Shown one piece after another: positions 1-13,765 of a stretch of DNA of 64,000 bases. Numbering within the stretch: position 1 is the stretch's first letter; every line of letters starts with the position of its first letter. The translations under genes and the position numbers were made by a program. The stretch lies in NCBI GenBank assembly GCA_015066225.1, contig SVOT01000003.1, positions 62,001 through 126,000 of the forward strand, in the 5' to 3' direction. Below the pieces are notes generated by a model, which was not told the origin of the DNA, searched no databases, and saw only the letters and a program-made list of their open reading frames with translations. Source of the stretch: Oscillospiraceae bacterium (GTDB lineage: Bacteria > Bacillota > Clostridia > Oscillospirales > Acutalibacteraceae).

Positions 1-23
1 AAACACTTTCAATTCAATATCGG

Positions 24-2636
24 TCATTTTGTTTCGTACCACGTTTTGCCGTGAGCCACTTCAACAGTCAAGGGAACCTCAAGCTCACAGGCACTTTCCA
101 TTGTATTCTTAAGAAGCTCTGCAACCCTCTCAGCCTCCTTTTCAGGGGCTTCTATTATAAGCTCGTCGTGAACCTGCAAAATGAGCTTAGCCTCGGGGCA
201 TTCTTCTTTTAGCCTGTCAAATACTTTTATCATAGCGATTTTAATTATATCCGCCGCTGTACCCTGAATAGGCATATTCATAGCAACTCTTTCACCGAAG
301 CCACGGCGGATTGCATTTTTCTCCTGCAGCTCGGGGAGATATCTGCGTCTGCCGAAAACGGTTTCTGCATATCCCTTTTCTTTTGCAGAGGATTTTGCAT
401 TCTCCATAAAAGCGGCAACACCGCTGTAATTTGCAAGATAGCTTTTTATATATCTGTCTGCCTCAACAACGCTGACACCGATGTCATTTGAAAGCGAAAA
501 TGCACCGATTCCGTAAACGATACCGAAGTTAACAGCCTTTGCCTTGCGCCTGTCGGCGGAGGTTACCTGCTCCAAGGGAATATTCATAATCTGTGAAGCA
601 GTTATTGAATGAATATCGTCACCGCTCAAAAAAGCTTTTATCATATTCGAATCGCCCGACATAGCTGCAAGCACACGAAGCTCAATCTGAGAATAGTCGG
701 CATCAACAAGAACGAAGCCGTCACGGGCATTAAAGAATTTGCGAAGCTCTCTTCCGAGCTCGGTACGCACGGGGATATTCTGCAGATTGGGCTCTGCAGA
801 GGAAATTCTGCCCGTTCTTGTTTCTGTCTGGTTGAGGGTTGAGTGAATTCTGCCATCAATATCAATAACCTTCAAAAGCCCCTCGCAATAGGTGGATTTG
901 AGCTTCGACAAGGCTCTGTATTCAAGAATAACGTTGATAACAGGGTGCTTATCTCTGAGAGCTTCAAGCACCTCGGCATTTGTTGAGTAGCCTGTTTTTG
1001 TTTTTTTGCCGTGGGGAAGATTGAGCTTATCCTCGCTGAAAAGAACGTCACCCAGCTGTTTCGGAGAATTAACGTTAAATTCACAGGAGCACATATCATA
1101 GATTTTTGCAAGACACTCCTCGAGCCTTGCAGAAATTTTTTCGTTGTAGCCTTCTATACCCGCTCTGTCAACAGAAAAGCCCTCAAGCTCCATTGAAGCA
1201 AGAACTCTTGCAAGTGGCATTTCGATTTCGCTGAGAAGCTTTTCCTGAGAATTCTCTTTAACAGAAGCCAAAAGCTTAGCACAAAGCGATTCAAGCACAG
1301 CTGCAGACTCCACTGCTGCTTTTTTTTCTTTAAAAAACTCATCCAAACAGCCTGTTGCTTCTATTTTCACTGACGGCACACCGTAGGCACCCGCAAGACT
1401 TTTTATTGAATAGTCGCTTGAATTGGGGTTGAGAAGATACGCCGCAAGCTCTGTATCAAAAGCTATGCCCGCAGGCTCAATTCCGCTGACCATACAATAG
1501 GAATACAGCTCTTTTATATTGTCTGTATTTTTTTCAATTTTTTCATCACTCAGGAACGCGTTGACAAAAGAGATAAATGAAAAATCACTGTTTGAAACGA
1601 GAGCAACTCCCTCGGGAGTTTTAAACAGCAGATATTCAATCCCGTTGTTATTATAGCCCGCTTTAAAATATGCTTTTTTATTTTCTCTGAGTTTATTGAG
1701 AAAATCATCTTTATCTTCAATTTCAAAAAGCTTCAATGAATCAACACTGTCTGCCACTTCCTCAACGTCTGCTTCAAAATGCAGTTTGTTAAGAAGCTTG
1801 AACATTTCAAGCGACATCAAAAGATTTGTTGCTTTTTTGGCATCGGGCTCGGCAGGAATATAATCAGAAAGCACTGTGCTGACAGGTGCTTCAAGGCATA
1901 TTTCACCCAGTTTTTTGCTGAGAAATGCGTTATCCTGAGATGCTTCAAGCTTTGCTCTTACACCTGCTTTTATATCAATATTTTCAAGGTTTTCGTAAAT
2001 ATATTCAAGTGAGCCGAATTTTCTGATTAACTCACCTGCACCTTTTTCACCGATACCCGCAACGCCGGGGATATTATCAGAGGTGTCACCCTGAATAGCT
2101 TTTATATCAATTAACTGACGTGGTGTTACGCCATAGACCTCGTTAATTTTTGCTTCATCATACAAAACCGTAGCGGATTGCCCCATTTTTGTTGTTGCAA
2201 GCACAACGTTGACGTTGCTTTTTACAAGCTGAAGGCTGTCTCTGTCACCTGTTGCAATATAACAGAAATCGCCCTCACCGCAAGCCGCAGAAAGCGTACC
2301 GAGAATATCATCTGCTTCAAAGCCCTCTTTCTCAACAACCTTGTAGCCAAGGTAACCGAGAAGCTCCTTTAATACAGGAAACTGCTCAATCAACTCCGAG
2401 GGGGCAGGCTTTCTTGTGCCCTTATATTCACCATACATTTTGTGGCGGAAGGTCGGCGCCTTCAAATCGAAAGCTATTGCCACACCATCGGGCTTGTATT
2501 CATCAAGAAGATGAAGAAAAATGTTCATAAAGCCAAACACGCCGTTTGTGTATCTGCCGTCCTTGGTGGTCAGAAGCCTTACGCCGTAAAACGCTCTGTT
2601 TAATATTGAGTTGCCGTCAATAACAAGAAGTTTCAT
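24..2636 (-). CDS. polA: DNA polymerase I
   Basis: 870 aa; N-terminal 5'-3' exonuclease motifs (GDTSDNIPGVAGIGEK), family A polymerase motifs (DADYSQIELRVLA, RRKAKAVNFGIVYG, QVHDELIIE). Confidence 0.97.
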   Translation of the reverse strand: MKLLVIDGNSILNRAFYGVRLLTTKDGRYTNGVFGFMNIFLHLLDEYKPDGVAIAFDLKAPTFRHKMYGEYKGTRKPAPSELIEQFPVLKELLGYLGYKVVEKEGFEADDILGTLSAACGEGDFCYIATGDRDSLQLVKSNVNVVLATTKMGQSATVLYDEAKINEVYGVTPRQLIDIKAIQGDTSDNIPGVAGIGEKGAGELIRKFGSLEYIYENLENIDIKAGVRAKLEASQDNAFLSKKLGEICLEAPVSTVLSDYIPAEPDAKKATNLLMSLEMFKLLNKLHFEADVEEVADSVDSLKLFEIEDKDDFLNKLRENKKAYFKAGYNNNGIEYLLFKTPEGVALVSNSDFSFISFVNAFLSDEKIEKNTDNIKELYSYCMVSGIEPAGIAFDTELAAYLLNPNSSDYSIKSLAGAYGVPSVKIEATGCLDEFFKEKKAAVESAAVLESLCAKLLASVKENSQEKLLSEIEMPLARVLASMELEGFSVDRAGIEGYNEKISARLEECLAKIYDMCSCEFNVNSPKQLGDVLFSEDKLNLPHGKKTKTGYSTNAEVLEALRDKHPVINVILEYRALSKLKSTYCEGLLKVIDIDGRIHSTLNQTETRTGRISSAEPNLQNIPVRTELGRELRKFFNARDGFVLVDADYSQIELRVLAAMSGDSNMIKAFLSGDDIHSITASQIMNIPLEQVTSADRRKAKAVNFGIVYGIGAFSLSNDIGVSVVEADRYIKSYLANYSGVAAFMENAKSSAKEKGYAETVFGRRRYLPELQEKNAIRRGFGERVAMNMPIQGTAADIIKIAMIKVFDRLKEECPEAKLILQVHDELIIEAPEKEAERVAELLKNTMESACELEVPLTVEVAHGKTWYETK

Positions 2637-2644
2637 AAATTACC

Positions 2645-3685
2645 TCATAAATTAAGAGTTTCAAGTGTAACAAAGTGATAGCCGTTTTTTGAAAGGTAGT
2701 TCTCTTCGTTGAGTGCACGAAGACAGCCCAGCGCCGAAACACCCGTTTCATTGCCGGGGATTTTAACCTTTATACCCGTTGATTCTTCAATGTATTTATC
2801 TATTCCGTAAAGACGTGCCATGCCGCCGCAAAGAAAAATGCCGTCGTCTGTTATATCTCTTATCAGCTCAGGTGGTGTAACCTCAAGAACCTTGGTAATG
2901 GCACCACAGATTGAATCCATACATTCTCTTATGGCGTAGTTAATTTCGCTGGCGGTAACCTCGAAAAACATGGGCATACCATCTGCCATATCCTTGCCCT
3001 TTGCAACAGCCGCAATTGCTTCATCGCGCAATTTTGCGCCGCCGATAATGAGCTTGAGCTCCTCTGCAGTAAGCTTGCCGACATTTATGTTTCGGTTTAT
3101 TTTTAGGTAGTTTTTAATGAGCCTGTCCATATCGTCGCCACCAACGGCTGTGCTTTGGGCAACAGCTACGCTACCCATTGTTACAACGGCAACACCGGTT
3201 GTACCTGCACCGATGTTGACAACCATTGTTCCGTAGGGCTTTTCAAGGCTGACACCTATCCCCAACGCCGCCGCCAAGGGCTCCTCTATAAGAACGGCTC
3301 TGCCCGCACCTGCACGGAGAATACAGCCGAGAATATTTCTTTTTTCAAGGTTAGTTATACCCGCGGGCATTGTTGCCGCAACAGTGGGCTTGAATATTTT
3401 ATTTTTGCATATACGCTCAATAAATGTTCTTAGCAATTTTTCGCTGCTTTCAAGCTCAGCTATGCCACCGCTGAGCAACGGTCTTACAAGCTTTATGGTA
3501 TCGGGGCATCTGCCCGTCATATCATAGGCAGATTTACCCGCATCGAGCACCTCACCACTCTCTGCCTCAAGGGCGAGAACAGCCGGCTCGCTGAGAACAA
3601 TCCCCTTGCCGTCAACAGCGGCAGAAACGTTGCCGGTTCCTATATCAAGACCGATTTTTAAACCGACCATAACAGCACCACACAT
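2645..3685 (-). CDS. MreB/Mbl family rod shape-determining protein (start may be the internal Met at 3670)
   Basis: Actin-like motifs GLDIGTGNVSAAV, EEPLAAALGIG, MVVNIGAGTTGVAVV, GIFLCGGMARLYGID. Confidence 0.9.
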   Translation of the reverse strand: MCGAVMVGLKIGLDIGTGNVSAAVDGKGIVLSEPAVLALEAESGEVLDAGKSAYDMTGRCPDTIKLVRPLLSGGIAELESSEKLLRTFIERICKNKIFKPTVAATMPAGITNLEKRNILGCILRAGAGRAVLIEEPLAAALGIGVSLEKPYGTMVVNIGAGTTGVAVVTMGSVAVAQSTAVGGDDMDRLIKNYLKINRNINVGKLTAEELKLIIGGAKLRDEAIAAVAKGKDMADGMPMFFEVTASEINYAIRECMDSICGAITKVLEVTPPELIRDITDDGIFLCGGMARLYGIDKYIEESTGIKVKIPGNETGVSALGCLRALNEENYLSKNGYHFVTLETLNL

Positions 3686-3815
3686 TCACATAAAAATACA
3701 TAGTAATTATACACCCAACACCACTTTTTGTAAATATCACAAACCCATATTTACAAATCTTTTCAAATATTATAAAATAACGGTGTTAAGTAATGTTTAC
3801 CGAGGTGGGGATGTT

Positions 3816-4817
3816 ATGAAAAGAATCAGTATGTCTAAGTTGAAGCTGCTTCACATTGTTGATATTTTATCGAAAAAAACCGATGAATCGCATTTTCTTG
3901 CGGCAACAGAAATTTGCGAGGAGCTTGAAAAAAGGGGCATAACCGCCGAAAGAAAGGCAATTTACAACGACATTGAAGCCCTCAAGGAATTCGGCTATGA
4001 CATAATACACACAGGCTCAAAAAACCGCGGCGGGTATTTTATGGGCGAACGCACCTTTCAGCTTGCCGAAATGCGCTTGCTTTCAGATGCGGTGCAGGCG
4101 GCAAACTTTATTTCAGCAAAAAAGACGGTTGAATTAGTTAAAAAAATCGAAAGCTTTGCCAGTGAGCACAATGCAAAAACCCTGCATTCACAAGTTTATG
4201 TTGACAATCGCCCGAAATGCAAGAATGAAAAAATTTATTACACCATAAGCGACCTTGATGAAGCAATAAACAAAGGAGTAAAGGTTTCATTTTCTTACGT
4301 TCGAAGAAAAATAACCGATGAGTTCAACACTCTGTCGGAGGAAAAAGCTTTTACTGTCAGCCCCTATGCTCTTATATGGTCCGACGACCATTATTACCTC
4401 GTGTGCAATAACGAAAAATACGACAACCTTATGAATCTCAGAGTTGACAGGATAAAGGACGTTATAATCACCGAGCTTAAAGCACGACATTTTTCAGAGG
4501 TTTCGCCTTACACGTTGAATTTCGACTCCGCAGATTATACATCAAAAATATTCAACATGTTCAGCGGCGAGCCGAAGCCCGTTGAATTTATATGCAACAA
4601 CGATCTGCTGGAGCCCATGCTTGACAGATTCGGTGACAAGGTAAAAATACAAAAGGTTGATGATGACCATTTTCTTCTCAAAACAAATGCCGCAGTCAAT
4701 GACGGTTTAACAAATTGGCTTTTCCAGTTCGGTGGCAGAATCAAGGTAACAAAGCCCAACGACCTTATTTATGCAATAAAGAAAAAAGCCCGTGAAACTC
4801 TTGAAAACTATGAATAA
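3816..4817 (+). CDS. WYL-domain helix-turn-helix transcriptional regulator (ORF track start 3606 looks over-extended)
   Basis: MKRISMSKLKLLHIVDILSKKTDESHFLAATEICEELEKRGI HTH followed by a WYL-like region (SPYALIWSDDHYYLVC); in-frame ATG at 3816 preceded by a GAGGTGGGG RBS. Confidence 0.85.
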   Translation: MKRISMSKLKLLHIVDILSKKTDESHFLAATEICEELEKRGITAERKAIYNDIEALKEFGYDIIHTGSKNRGGYFMGERTFQLAEMRLLSDAVQAANFISAKKTVELVKKIESFASEHNAKTLHSQVYVDNRPKCKNEKIYYTISDLDEAINKGVKVSFSYVRRKITDEFNTLSEEKAFTVSPYALIWSDDHYYLVCNNEKYDNLMNLRVDRIKDVIITELKARHFSEVSPYTLNFDSADYTSKIFNMFSGEPKPVEFICNNDLLEPMLDRFGDKVKIQKVDDDHFLLKTNAAVNDGLTNWLFQFGGRIKVTKPNDLIYAIKKKARETLENYE

Positions 4818-4821
4818 AAAC

Positions 4822-4850
4822 AACTGCTCCAAGCGTCGCTTGGAGCAGTT
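4822..4850. terminator. Bidirectional rho-independent terminator between convergent genes
   Basis: AACTGCTCCAAGC-GTC-GCTTGGAGCAGTT perfect stem with T-rich flanks on both sides. Confidence 0.85.
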
Positions 4851-4855
4851 TGTTT

Positions 4856-5578
4856 TTAGCTTAATTTCTGAAAGCTTCCTTTTTCGGTGTCGTAAAAGTA
4901 CCCTGCATTATCGCCATAGGCAAGATTTACACCTGTATCTGTGCCGTCCTTTTCATAAAGGCGGGCAACGTAAACCGTACTGCCATCCCCGGCTGTCACA
5001 CGGTTACCCGTTGCAACAAGAATGTATTCTGTTATTTCTTTTTCAAGACCGAGCTTTTCTTTTGTGTAGCCCTCAAAAATTTTCTGAAGTGCATTGTTGT
5101 TATCCTCGTTATAAACAAAGCCTTCGGTTGCAGTTCCGCCATTTTCACCCGTTACATCATCGCTTGCTTCAACCTTCTGGGTGCCGGTCACAGTCATCAA
5201 TAAATATGAATCCGTCTTTTTATCATACACGTAGCATTCGTAGCCAATTATGGCATAGGTAGCCTCGGGAGTTTTGCTGTCACCAAGGAAAGCCTCAACC
5301 TTGCAGGCACTTTTCCCAAAAAGTGTAAAGCTACTGAGTCTTATGGTGTATGAATCTAAATCCTTTGAAAGCCCCAGCACGCTGTTTGGGTAAGCGCTGA
5401 GAAGTGTTACGACTGTATTTTCATCAAGTACAACTGAGCCCGCACCGTCTGAAACGTTATAAATCGTGTTTGCAGTTTCAAGGGTTTTACCGTCATCCCC
5501 ATCTTTTTTGCAGGAGGAAACAGTAAACAAAAGGCTGAAAACCAGAATAGCGGGAATAAATTTTTTCATATTCAACAA
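4856..5578 (-). CDS. Putative lipoprotein of unknown function
   Basis: Signal peptide with lipobox-like LLFTVSSCKK at the N-terminus. Confidence 0.6.
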   Translation of the reverse strand: MLNMKKFIPAILVFSLLFTVSSCKKDGDDGKTLETANTIYNVSDGAGSVVLDENTVVTLLSAYPNSVLGLSKDLDSYTIRLSSFTLFGKSACKVEAFLGDSKTPEATYAIIGYECYVYDKKTDSYLLMTVTGTQKVEASDDVTGENGGTATEGFVYNEDNNNALQKIFEGYTKEKLGLEKEITEYILVATGNRVTAGDGSTVYVARLYEKDGTDTGVNLAYGDNAGYFYDTEKGSFQKLS

Positions 5579-5630
5579 CTCCGTATAAAAGCTATTAACT
5601 AATATACAACATTTTCAGAATATAGTCAAA

Positions 5631-5891
5631 TTATTTCAGCACCGTTTCACGCTTGTATTTCTCACGGGTAGCGATGCCTCCCCTTATATGGCGTTCCTCC
5701 TTATTGACGTCAAGCACCTTACGCACCTCGCTGAAAAGTGCTGGGTCGATTTTGCGGAGTCTTCGGGTAACGTCGCTATGTACCGTTGATTTTGAAACCC
5801 CAAACTGCTTGGCGGCACACCTTACGGTAACCTTGTTTTCTGCAATATATTTACCCAGCTCTATTGCTCTTTCGTTATAATCGTTATACAT
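5631..5891 (-). CDS. spoIIID: Stage III sporulation transcriptional regulator SpoIIID
   Basis: 86 aa: ERAIELGKYIAENKVTVRCAAKQFGVSKSTVHSDVTRRLRKIDPALFSEVRKVLDVNKEERHIRGGIATREKYK. Confidence 0.95.
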   Translation of the reverse strand: MYNDYNERAIELGKYIAENKVTVRCAAKQFGVSKSTVHSDVTRRLRKIDPALFSEVRKVLDVNKEERHIRGGIATREKYKRETVLK

Positions 5892-5943
5892 AAAAGCCCT
5901 CCCAAAGAGTCATATACAAAACTATATGAGAGAGGACTGAAAA

Positions 5944-5979
5944 AAATGATAACCTCTGCAATCGCAAAGGTTATCATTT
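5944..5979 (-). terminator. Rho-independent terminator of the ATP synthase operon
   Basis: AAATGATAACCT / AGGTTATCATTT stem followed by a T run on the minus strand, just downstream of atpC. Confidence 0.85.
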
Positions 5980-5984
5980 ATCTT

Positions 5985-8460
<2,476 letters not shown>

Positions 8461-8466
8461 AGCGCC

Positions 8467-9957
8467 TTACTCCTGCATCTGACGAAGAACCTCAACAAGC
8501 TCATCTTCGTCGGACTTTTCATAGTAGCCCTGTTCAATTCTTTCAAGCCACTTACCTTTTTCATTTTCAAGCTTTTTGAAAAGTTTCTTTTCAAACTCAC
8601 GCACACCCGAAACAGGCACGTTGTCAAGGTAGCCCTTGATTACGGCGTAAACAATAGCAACCTGACAGCCTACTCTTACGGGAGCGTTTCTGCCCTGCTT
8701 GAGAACCTCAACAATTCTTTCACCAAGGGCAAGTCGGGCTTTTGTATCTGCATCAAGATCGCTTCCGAACTGAGCAAAGGACTGAAGCTCACGGTACTGT
8801 GAATACAACAGCTTTAATTCACCGGAAACCTTTTTCATACCCTTGAGCTGTGCCGAGCCACCAACACGGCTGACAGAGATACCGGGGTTGATAGCGGGCA
8901 TAATACCCGAATGGAAAAGCTCAGTTTCAAGGAAAATCTGACCGTCGGTTATAGAAATAACATTTGTCGGGATATATGCAGAAACGTCGCCTGCCTGTGT
9001 TTCAATAATGGGCAGAGCGGTTATTGAGCCACCGCCGTATTCCTTGGCAACACAAGCCGCACGCTCGAGAAGTCTTGAATGAAGATAGAAAACGTCACCG
9101 GGATACGCCTCACGTCCGGGGGGACGGCGAATAAGAAGTGACAGCGCACGGTAAGCAACGGCGTGCTTGCTCAAATCGTCATAGATTATGAGAACGTCCT
9201 TACCCTGCTCACGAAAGTATTCCGCCATTGCACAGCCGCTGTACGGGGCAATATACTGAAGAGGTGCACTTTCTGCCGCTGAAGCGGAAACGATGATTGT
9301 GTAATCCATTGCACCGTTTCTTACAAGCTCGTCTGCAAGGCCTGCAACAGAGGTGCTTTTCTGACCGATGGCAACATAGATACAGATAACGCCTGTGTTT
9401 TTCTGGTTGATGATTGTGTCAATGGCAATTTCTGTTTTACCTGTCTGCCTGTCGCCGATGATAAGCTCACGCTGACCTCTGCCGATTGGAATCATACTGT
9501 CGATTGCCTTGATACCCGTCTGCAACGGAACGCTTACGCTTTCACGCTCGATAATACCGGGAGCCTCGGATTCGATAGGTCTTGTGCCGCTGTATTCAAC
9601 GGGACCCTTACCGTCTATGGGCTCACCGAGAGCGTTAACAACTCTGCCAAGAAGCTTTTCACCCACGGGAACAGAAAGAACCCTGCCTGTTCTGTGAACG
9701 GTTGAGCCCTCGCAGATATCGTTTTTATCTGAAAGAATGGCAACTGAAACTGTTTCATCCTCAAGGTTCTGGGCAACACCGAAGCTGCCGCCGTCGAACT
9801 CAAGAAGCTCGTTTGCCATACAGTTGCGAAGACCGTACACACGGGCGATACCGTCGCCCACAAGGATAACCTTGCCCGTTTCGGTCATATCTATTTTTGC
9901 TTTGTAGTTTTTTATCTGATTTTTTATGATGTTACTGATTTCTTCGGGCTTGTTCAT
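8467..9957 (-). CDS. atpA: F0F1 ATP synthase alpha subunit
   Basis: [41 protein letters not shown]. Confidence 0.98.
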   Translation of the reverse strand: MNKPEEISNIIKNQIKNYKAKIDMTETGKVILVGDGIARVYGLRNCMANELLEFDGGSFGVAQNLEDETVSVAILSDKNDICEGSTVHRTGRVLSVPVGEKLLGRVVNALGEPIDGKGPVEYSGTRPIESEAPGIIERESVSVPLQTGIKAIDSMIPIGRGQRELIIGDRQTGKTEIAIDTIINQKNTGVICIYVAIGQKSTSVAGLADELVRNGAMDYTIIVSASAAESAPLQYIAPYSGCAMAEYFREQGKDVLIIYDDLSKHAVAYRALSLLIRRPPGREAYPGDVFYLHSRLLERAACVAKEYGGGSITALPIIETQAGDVSAYIPTNVISITDGQIFLETELFHSGIMPAINPGISVSRVGGSAQLKGMKKVSGELKLLYSQYRELQSFAQFGSDLDADTKARLALGERIVEVLKQGRNAPVRVGCQVAIVYAVIKGYLDNVPVSGVREFEKKLFKKLENEKGKWLERIEQGYYEKSDEDELVEVLRQMQE

Positions 9958-10493
9958 TAAACAATTCCCTCCTTTACCTCAAGAAGACGGTGCTTGATGC
10001 TGCCGTCAAAGGTTTTGCCTTCAACCTCAACCTTCAAGCCGCCGATTAAAGATTCATCAATGATATAAGTCGGTTTTATGCTTTTGCCGATTACCTTTTC
10101 AAGCTTTGCAACAACCCTTTCCCTCTGCTGAGAACTCAGCTCAACAGCCGAGAAAACGGTTGCCTCAGCCGTATTGGAAACGAACATACAAAGCTTTGCA
10201 AATTCATCAATACAGCTTTCAAGAACTCTGATTCTTCCGTTTTCGCACAGAAGCTTTAAAAATGAAAGAGTGTATTCGCTCACCTGAGAGGAGAATGCAG
10301 AATCAATGGCATCAAGCCTTTCTGACAGCGCCAATGCGGGTGAACCGAGAAATTCAAGATACTCGGGATTTTCAGAAATTATTTCTTTAATACCCCTTAG
10401 CTCCTTGAGATACTCCTCTGTTTTATTTTCTTCTGCGGCAAGCTCGAACAAGGCGGCAGCATATTCTTTATCAATCTGCAGCATTTTCGTCAC
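9957..10493 (-). CDS. atpH: F0F1 ATP synthase delta subunit
   Basis: [23 protein letters not shown]-terminal [28 protein letters not shown]; position in operon. Confidence 0.95.
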   Translation of the reverse strand: MTKMLQIDKEYAAALFELAAEENKTEEYLKELRGIKEIISENPEYLEFLGSPALALSERLDAIDSAFSSQVSEYTLSFLKLLCENGRIRVLESCIDEFAKLCMFVSNTAEATVFSAVELSSQQRERVVAKLEKVIGKSIKPTYIIDESLIGGLKVEVEGKTFDGSIKHRLLEVKEGIV

Positions 10494-10983
10494 CTATACC
10501 CTCGATAAAGGAATCGATAAACCTTTTATGGTCATCTGCAGACACTTCGCGCTCAAGCATTTTTTCTGTAAGAAGTGACGAAACCTCAACAATCTCTTTG
10601 CGTATATCCGCCTCGGCTTTTTTGCGCTCAAGAGTTGCTTCGTTTTCGGCACGGCGGACAATTCCGTCTGCCTTTTCTTTTGCCTGTGCGATTATTTCTT
10701 TTTCTCTTTCGTTTGCAAGCTCTACTGCATCCTTGATTACCTTATCAGCCTCTGATTTTGCTGATTGAAGCTTTTCTTCATAAGCCTTTTTGTCGCTGTT
10801 TGCTTTTTCGAGAGCCTCTTTTGCGGCACCATAGTCGCTGTCGATAGCGCTCTGCCTTGCGGCAAGCATTTTCTTGACGGGCTTATACAGAAACCTTTTG
10901 ACAATCAGAAACAGCACGACAAGGTTTGCAAGAGAAACAAGCATCTGCCATAAATTGACTGAAATAATGTCTAAACTTTGCAT
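10471..10983 (-). CDS. atpF: F0F1 ATP synthase b subunit
   Basis: N-terminal TM helix then long amphipathic helix; VKKMLAARQSAIDSDYGAAKEALEKANSDKKAYEEKL. Confidence 0.95.
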   Translation of the reverse strand: MQSLDIISVNLWQMLVSLANLVVLFLIVKRFLYKPVKKMLAARQSAIDSDYGAAKEALEKANSDKKAYEEKLQSAKSEADKVIKDAVELANEREKEIIAQAKEKADGIVRRAENEATLERKKAEADIRKEIVEVSSLLTEKMLEREVSADDHKRFIDSFIEGIGDENAAD

Positions 10984-10998
10984 AAATACAACTCCGTA

Positions 10999-11301
<303 letters not shown>

Positions 11302-11315
11302 TTATTGAAATTTTT

Positions 11316-12221
11316 TTAATTTGCTTTCTGTTTTTGCTTCTTTTTTGCTTTTCGTTTTTCGTATTCCTCAAACGGGAAGCCACCTGCAACGTACATCATC
11401 GTGAGCATTGCAAAAATGAATGCCTGCAAGCATCCGCTGAATACGTCAAAATAAACTGACAGAACAGCAGGGATGCCTACCTGAAACAATGGGAAATCGC
11501 CCAGAAAACCCGGCAACCACCCGAGAAGCTTTGATGAAAGAGATGCAAGTGCCGACCCGAGAAGCACCGAAATAACCGTACCCGAAAGAACGTTACCGTA
11601 ATGACGAAAAGCCATTGAAACGGGTGTTGCAATTTCGCTGATAACGTTTATTGGGGTCAGAAGCGCAACGGGCTGAGTGAAGCTTTTAAGGTATGTCACG
11701 GGGCCCGCCTTCATTTTATAATAGGTTATGAGAATAAATACCAGCACAGCCCAACCGCCCACAATGTTTATATCTGAGGTTGGCGGAAAAAGACCGAACA
11801 GCGTCAGGAGGCTTGAAAGCGCCGAAAGAGCGAGAATGGCAATAATGAATGGGGTGAAGCCTTTAAAATAATCACCCATATTCTCGTTAACAAGCCCCTC
11901 CACCTTTTCGACTATCATCTCAGCGAAGTGTTGCCGTTTCAGCTCAACCTTTTCGCCGATGCCGTGGGTAAGATAAAGACAAAGAAACAGCACAACCACC
12001 ATAACTATTGCTGAATTGAGCTGTGATTCTGTCACGGGAAAATCCTGCACAGGCATAGGTATTGTGAAAAATATCCTCGCACCCGTAAGGCTGATTCCCT
12101 CAGAAGCAGGCTCCGTAAGAACCTGAAAAACCACGCCAAAGGCTATTGGCAGAATCATCATAGCAACATAAAAAGCGTCTATAATTTTAAAAACAAGGCT
12201 TTTCTTAGCCAAGCATATCAC
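11316..12221 (-). CDS. atpB: F0F1 ATP synthase a subunit
   Basis: Multi-TM; PVALLTPINVISEIATPVSMAFRHYGNVLSGTVI; first core gene of the operon. Confidence 0.95.
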   Translation of the reverse strand: MICLAKKSLVFKIIDAFYVAMMILPIAFGVVFQVLTEPASEGISLTGARIFFTIPMPVQDFPVTESQLNSAIVMVVVLFLCLYLTHGIGEKVELKRQHFAEMIVEKVEGLVNENMGDYFKGFTPFIIAILALSALSSLLTLFGLFPPTSDINIVGGWAVLVFILITYYKMKAGPVTYLKSFTQPVALLTPINVISEIATPVSMAFRHYGNVLSGTVISVLLGSALASLSSKLLGWLPGFLGDFPLFQVGIPAVLSVYFDVFSGCLQAFIFAMLTMMYVAGGFPFEEYEKRKAKKKQKQKAN

Positions 12222-12250
12222 CCCAGTTCTGAAAACTGCTTATTTTTTAA

Positions 12251-12637
12251 TTACTTTTCATTCTTCCCCAAAAAGGGTCTGAGCATTATTGCAAACCTTG
12301 GGAAAATATAGGTTAAAACCAATGACAAGGTATTGAACCACGGAAGAAGGTGCCCCACCAATGCCACCACAAAAAGAAGAAGCATTCGTCCGCTTTGTGA
12401 AAGCTTCATAAGATTTTTAGCATCCTTTTCGTCTTTGGTAACGGCATTCTGAACGGTTATGCCCATCAGAAGAAAATTTCCGATTGCGGCAACAGCACCA
12501 AGGATGTTACCGAGAAGCACGGTATAATTCCATTTGCCGATTATTAAAAAAACGGCTTGCATAAGTGCGCTGAGAATCAGCGTAAACACCGCAATGTATT
12601 TAACCTCTTTCAAAACAACCGGGTCAATTTTTTTCAT
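12251..12637 (-). CDS. Small membrane protein, AtpI/ATP synthase subunit I-like
   Basis: Four predicted TM segments; immediately upstream of atpB. Confidence 0.6.
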   Translation of the reverse strand: MKKIDPVVLKEVKYIAVFTLILSALMQAVFLIIGKWNYTVLLGNILGAVAAIGNFLLMGITVQNAVTKDEKDAKNLMKLSQSGRMLLLFVVALVGHLLPWFNTLSLVLTYIFPRFAIMLRPFLGKNEK

Positions 12638-12732
12638 AGAACAAATACCTCGAAAAAATAATAGATATTATACCATAAGTTTTACCTGTATTGCAAGATT
12701 AAAAACACTAAAATCGCACAAAACCACAAAAA

Positions 12733-12757
12733 AGTGCGTTGCAAAACGCAACGCACT
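12733..12757 (-). terminator. Rho-independent terminator of the epimerase operon
   Basis: AGTGCGTTGC-AAAAC-GCAACGCACT stem, T-run on the minus strand. Confidence 0.8.
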
Positions 12758-12766
12758 AAATTAATT

Positions 12767-13759
12767 TTATTTCCCCTCGTATTCACGAATCCACTGAACC
12801 ATATCTGCAACAGACTGTTCAACGCTCATTGGGTTATAATCAAGCTCTTTTCTTGCTTTTTCGATAGAAAAATTGCAGTTTGAAACAAGCTTGCGGATTG
12901 AGTATCTTGTGAAAAGAGGTGTTTTCTTTGCAACCTTGTAGAAAACCTCTGCCGCAGGTGCAACAGCCTTTGCAACACCGTAGGAAAGCGGGATTTTAGG
13001 GGCTTTCTTACCACAAGCCTTTGCAGTTGCTTTAATAAATCCGTCAACAGAAATCTGCTCACCGCAAAGAATGTAGCATTCACCCTTGCCGCCCTGCTTT
13101 GCCGCCATATACATACCGTGAGCAACGTCACGGATATCAACAAAATTGTATGCACCGAATGAAAGAGTTACGGGGAAAATGCCGTTAACAAACATTCTTA
13201 CCATTTCACCAACGTTTGAAACCTTAAAGTCATAAGGACCGATGCAAGCACCGGGATGAGTAACAACAGCATCAATTCTGCCGGCTTTTACCTCGTCGAG
13301 AACAAACTGTGTTGCAGTTGCCTTTGTTTTTGCGTATGTACCCTCGAGCTCGTCAATGGGGAAAGAGTCAACCTCTTTCATAACCTGATTGTCGGGAAGC
13401 GGAACGAAAGCATCAACAGAGGAAGCATAGACAAGTCTTCTTACGCCTTTTTCTTCGCAAGCCTGAACAACGTTCTTTGTGCCGCCGACGTTAACGTTCC
13501 AGATCATATCCTCTTGGTCAGCGTTAATGTCAATAATGCCTGCAAGGTGATAAACCACATCAACACCCTCAAATGCTTTGAGAAGTGCATCAAGGTCGGT
13601 TACGTCGCCATAGACCTTTTCGCATTCGATTCCGTCAAACTGCTTGGAATCTTTTCTGATGAGAATTCTAACTTTTTCGCCGCTGTCAACAAGCTCTTTC
13701 AGAAGAGCGTAGCCTATATGACCGGTTGCGCCCGTTACAAGACTGATTTTATCGCTCAT
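12767..13759 (-). CDS. NAD-dependent epimerase/dehydratase (extended SDR)
   Basis: VTGATGHIGYALLKEL, YASSVDAF, YAKTKA. Confidence 0.85.
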   Translation of the reverse strand: MSDKISLVTGATGHIGYALLKELVDSGEKVRILIRKDSKQFDGIECEKVYGDVTDLDALLKAFEGVDVVYHLAGIIDINADQEDMIWNVNVGGTKNVVQACEEKGVRRLVYASSVDAFVPLPDNQVMKEVDSFPIDELEGTYAKTKATATQFVLDEVKAGRIDAVVTHPGACIGPYDFKVSNVGEMVRMFVNGIFPVTLSFGAYNFVDIRDVAHGMYMAAKQGGKGECYILCGEQISVDGFIKATAKACGKKAPKIPLSYGVAKAVAPAAEVFYKVAKKTPLFTRYSIRKLVSNCNFSIEKARKELDYNPMSVEQSVADMVQWIREYEGK

Positions 13760-13765
13760 TTCAGG

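Noticed and set aside
3606-3815. N-terminal extension of the WYL regulator ORF
   Set aside because: Overlaps the mreB start region; the ATG at 3816 has a good RBS and begins the recognisable HTH.
4792-5262. 156-aa plus-strand ORF
   Set aside because: Antisense to the lipoprotein gene and runs through the terminator; low-complexity translation without domain signals.
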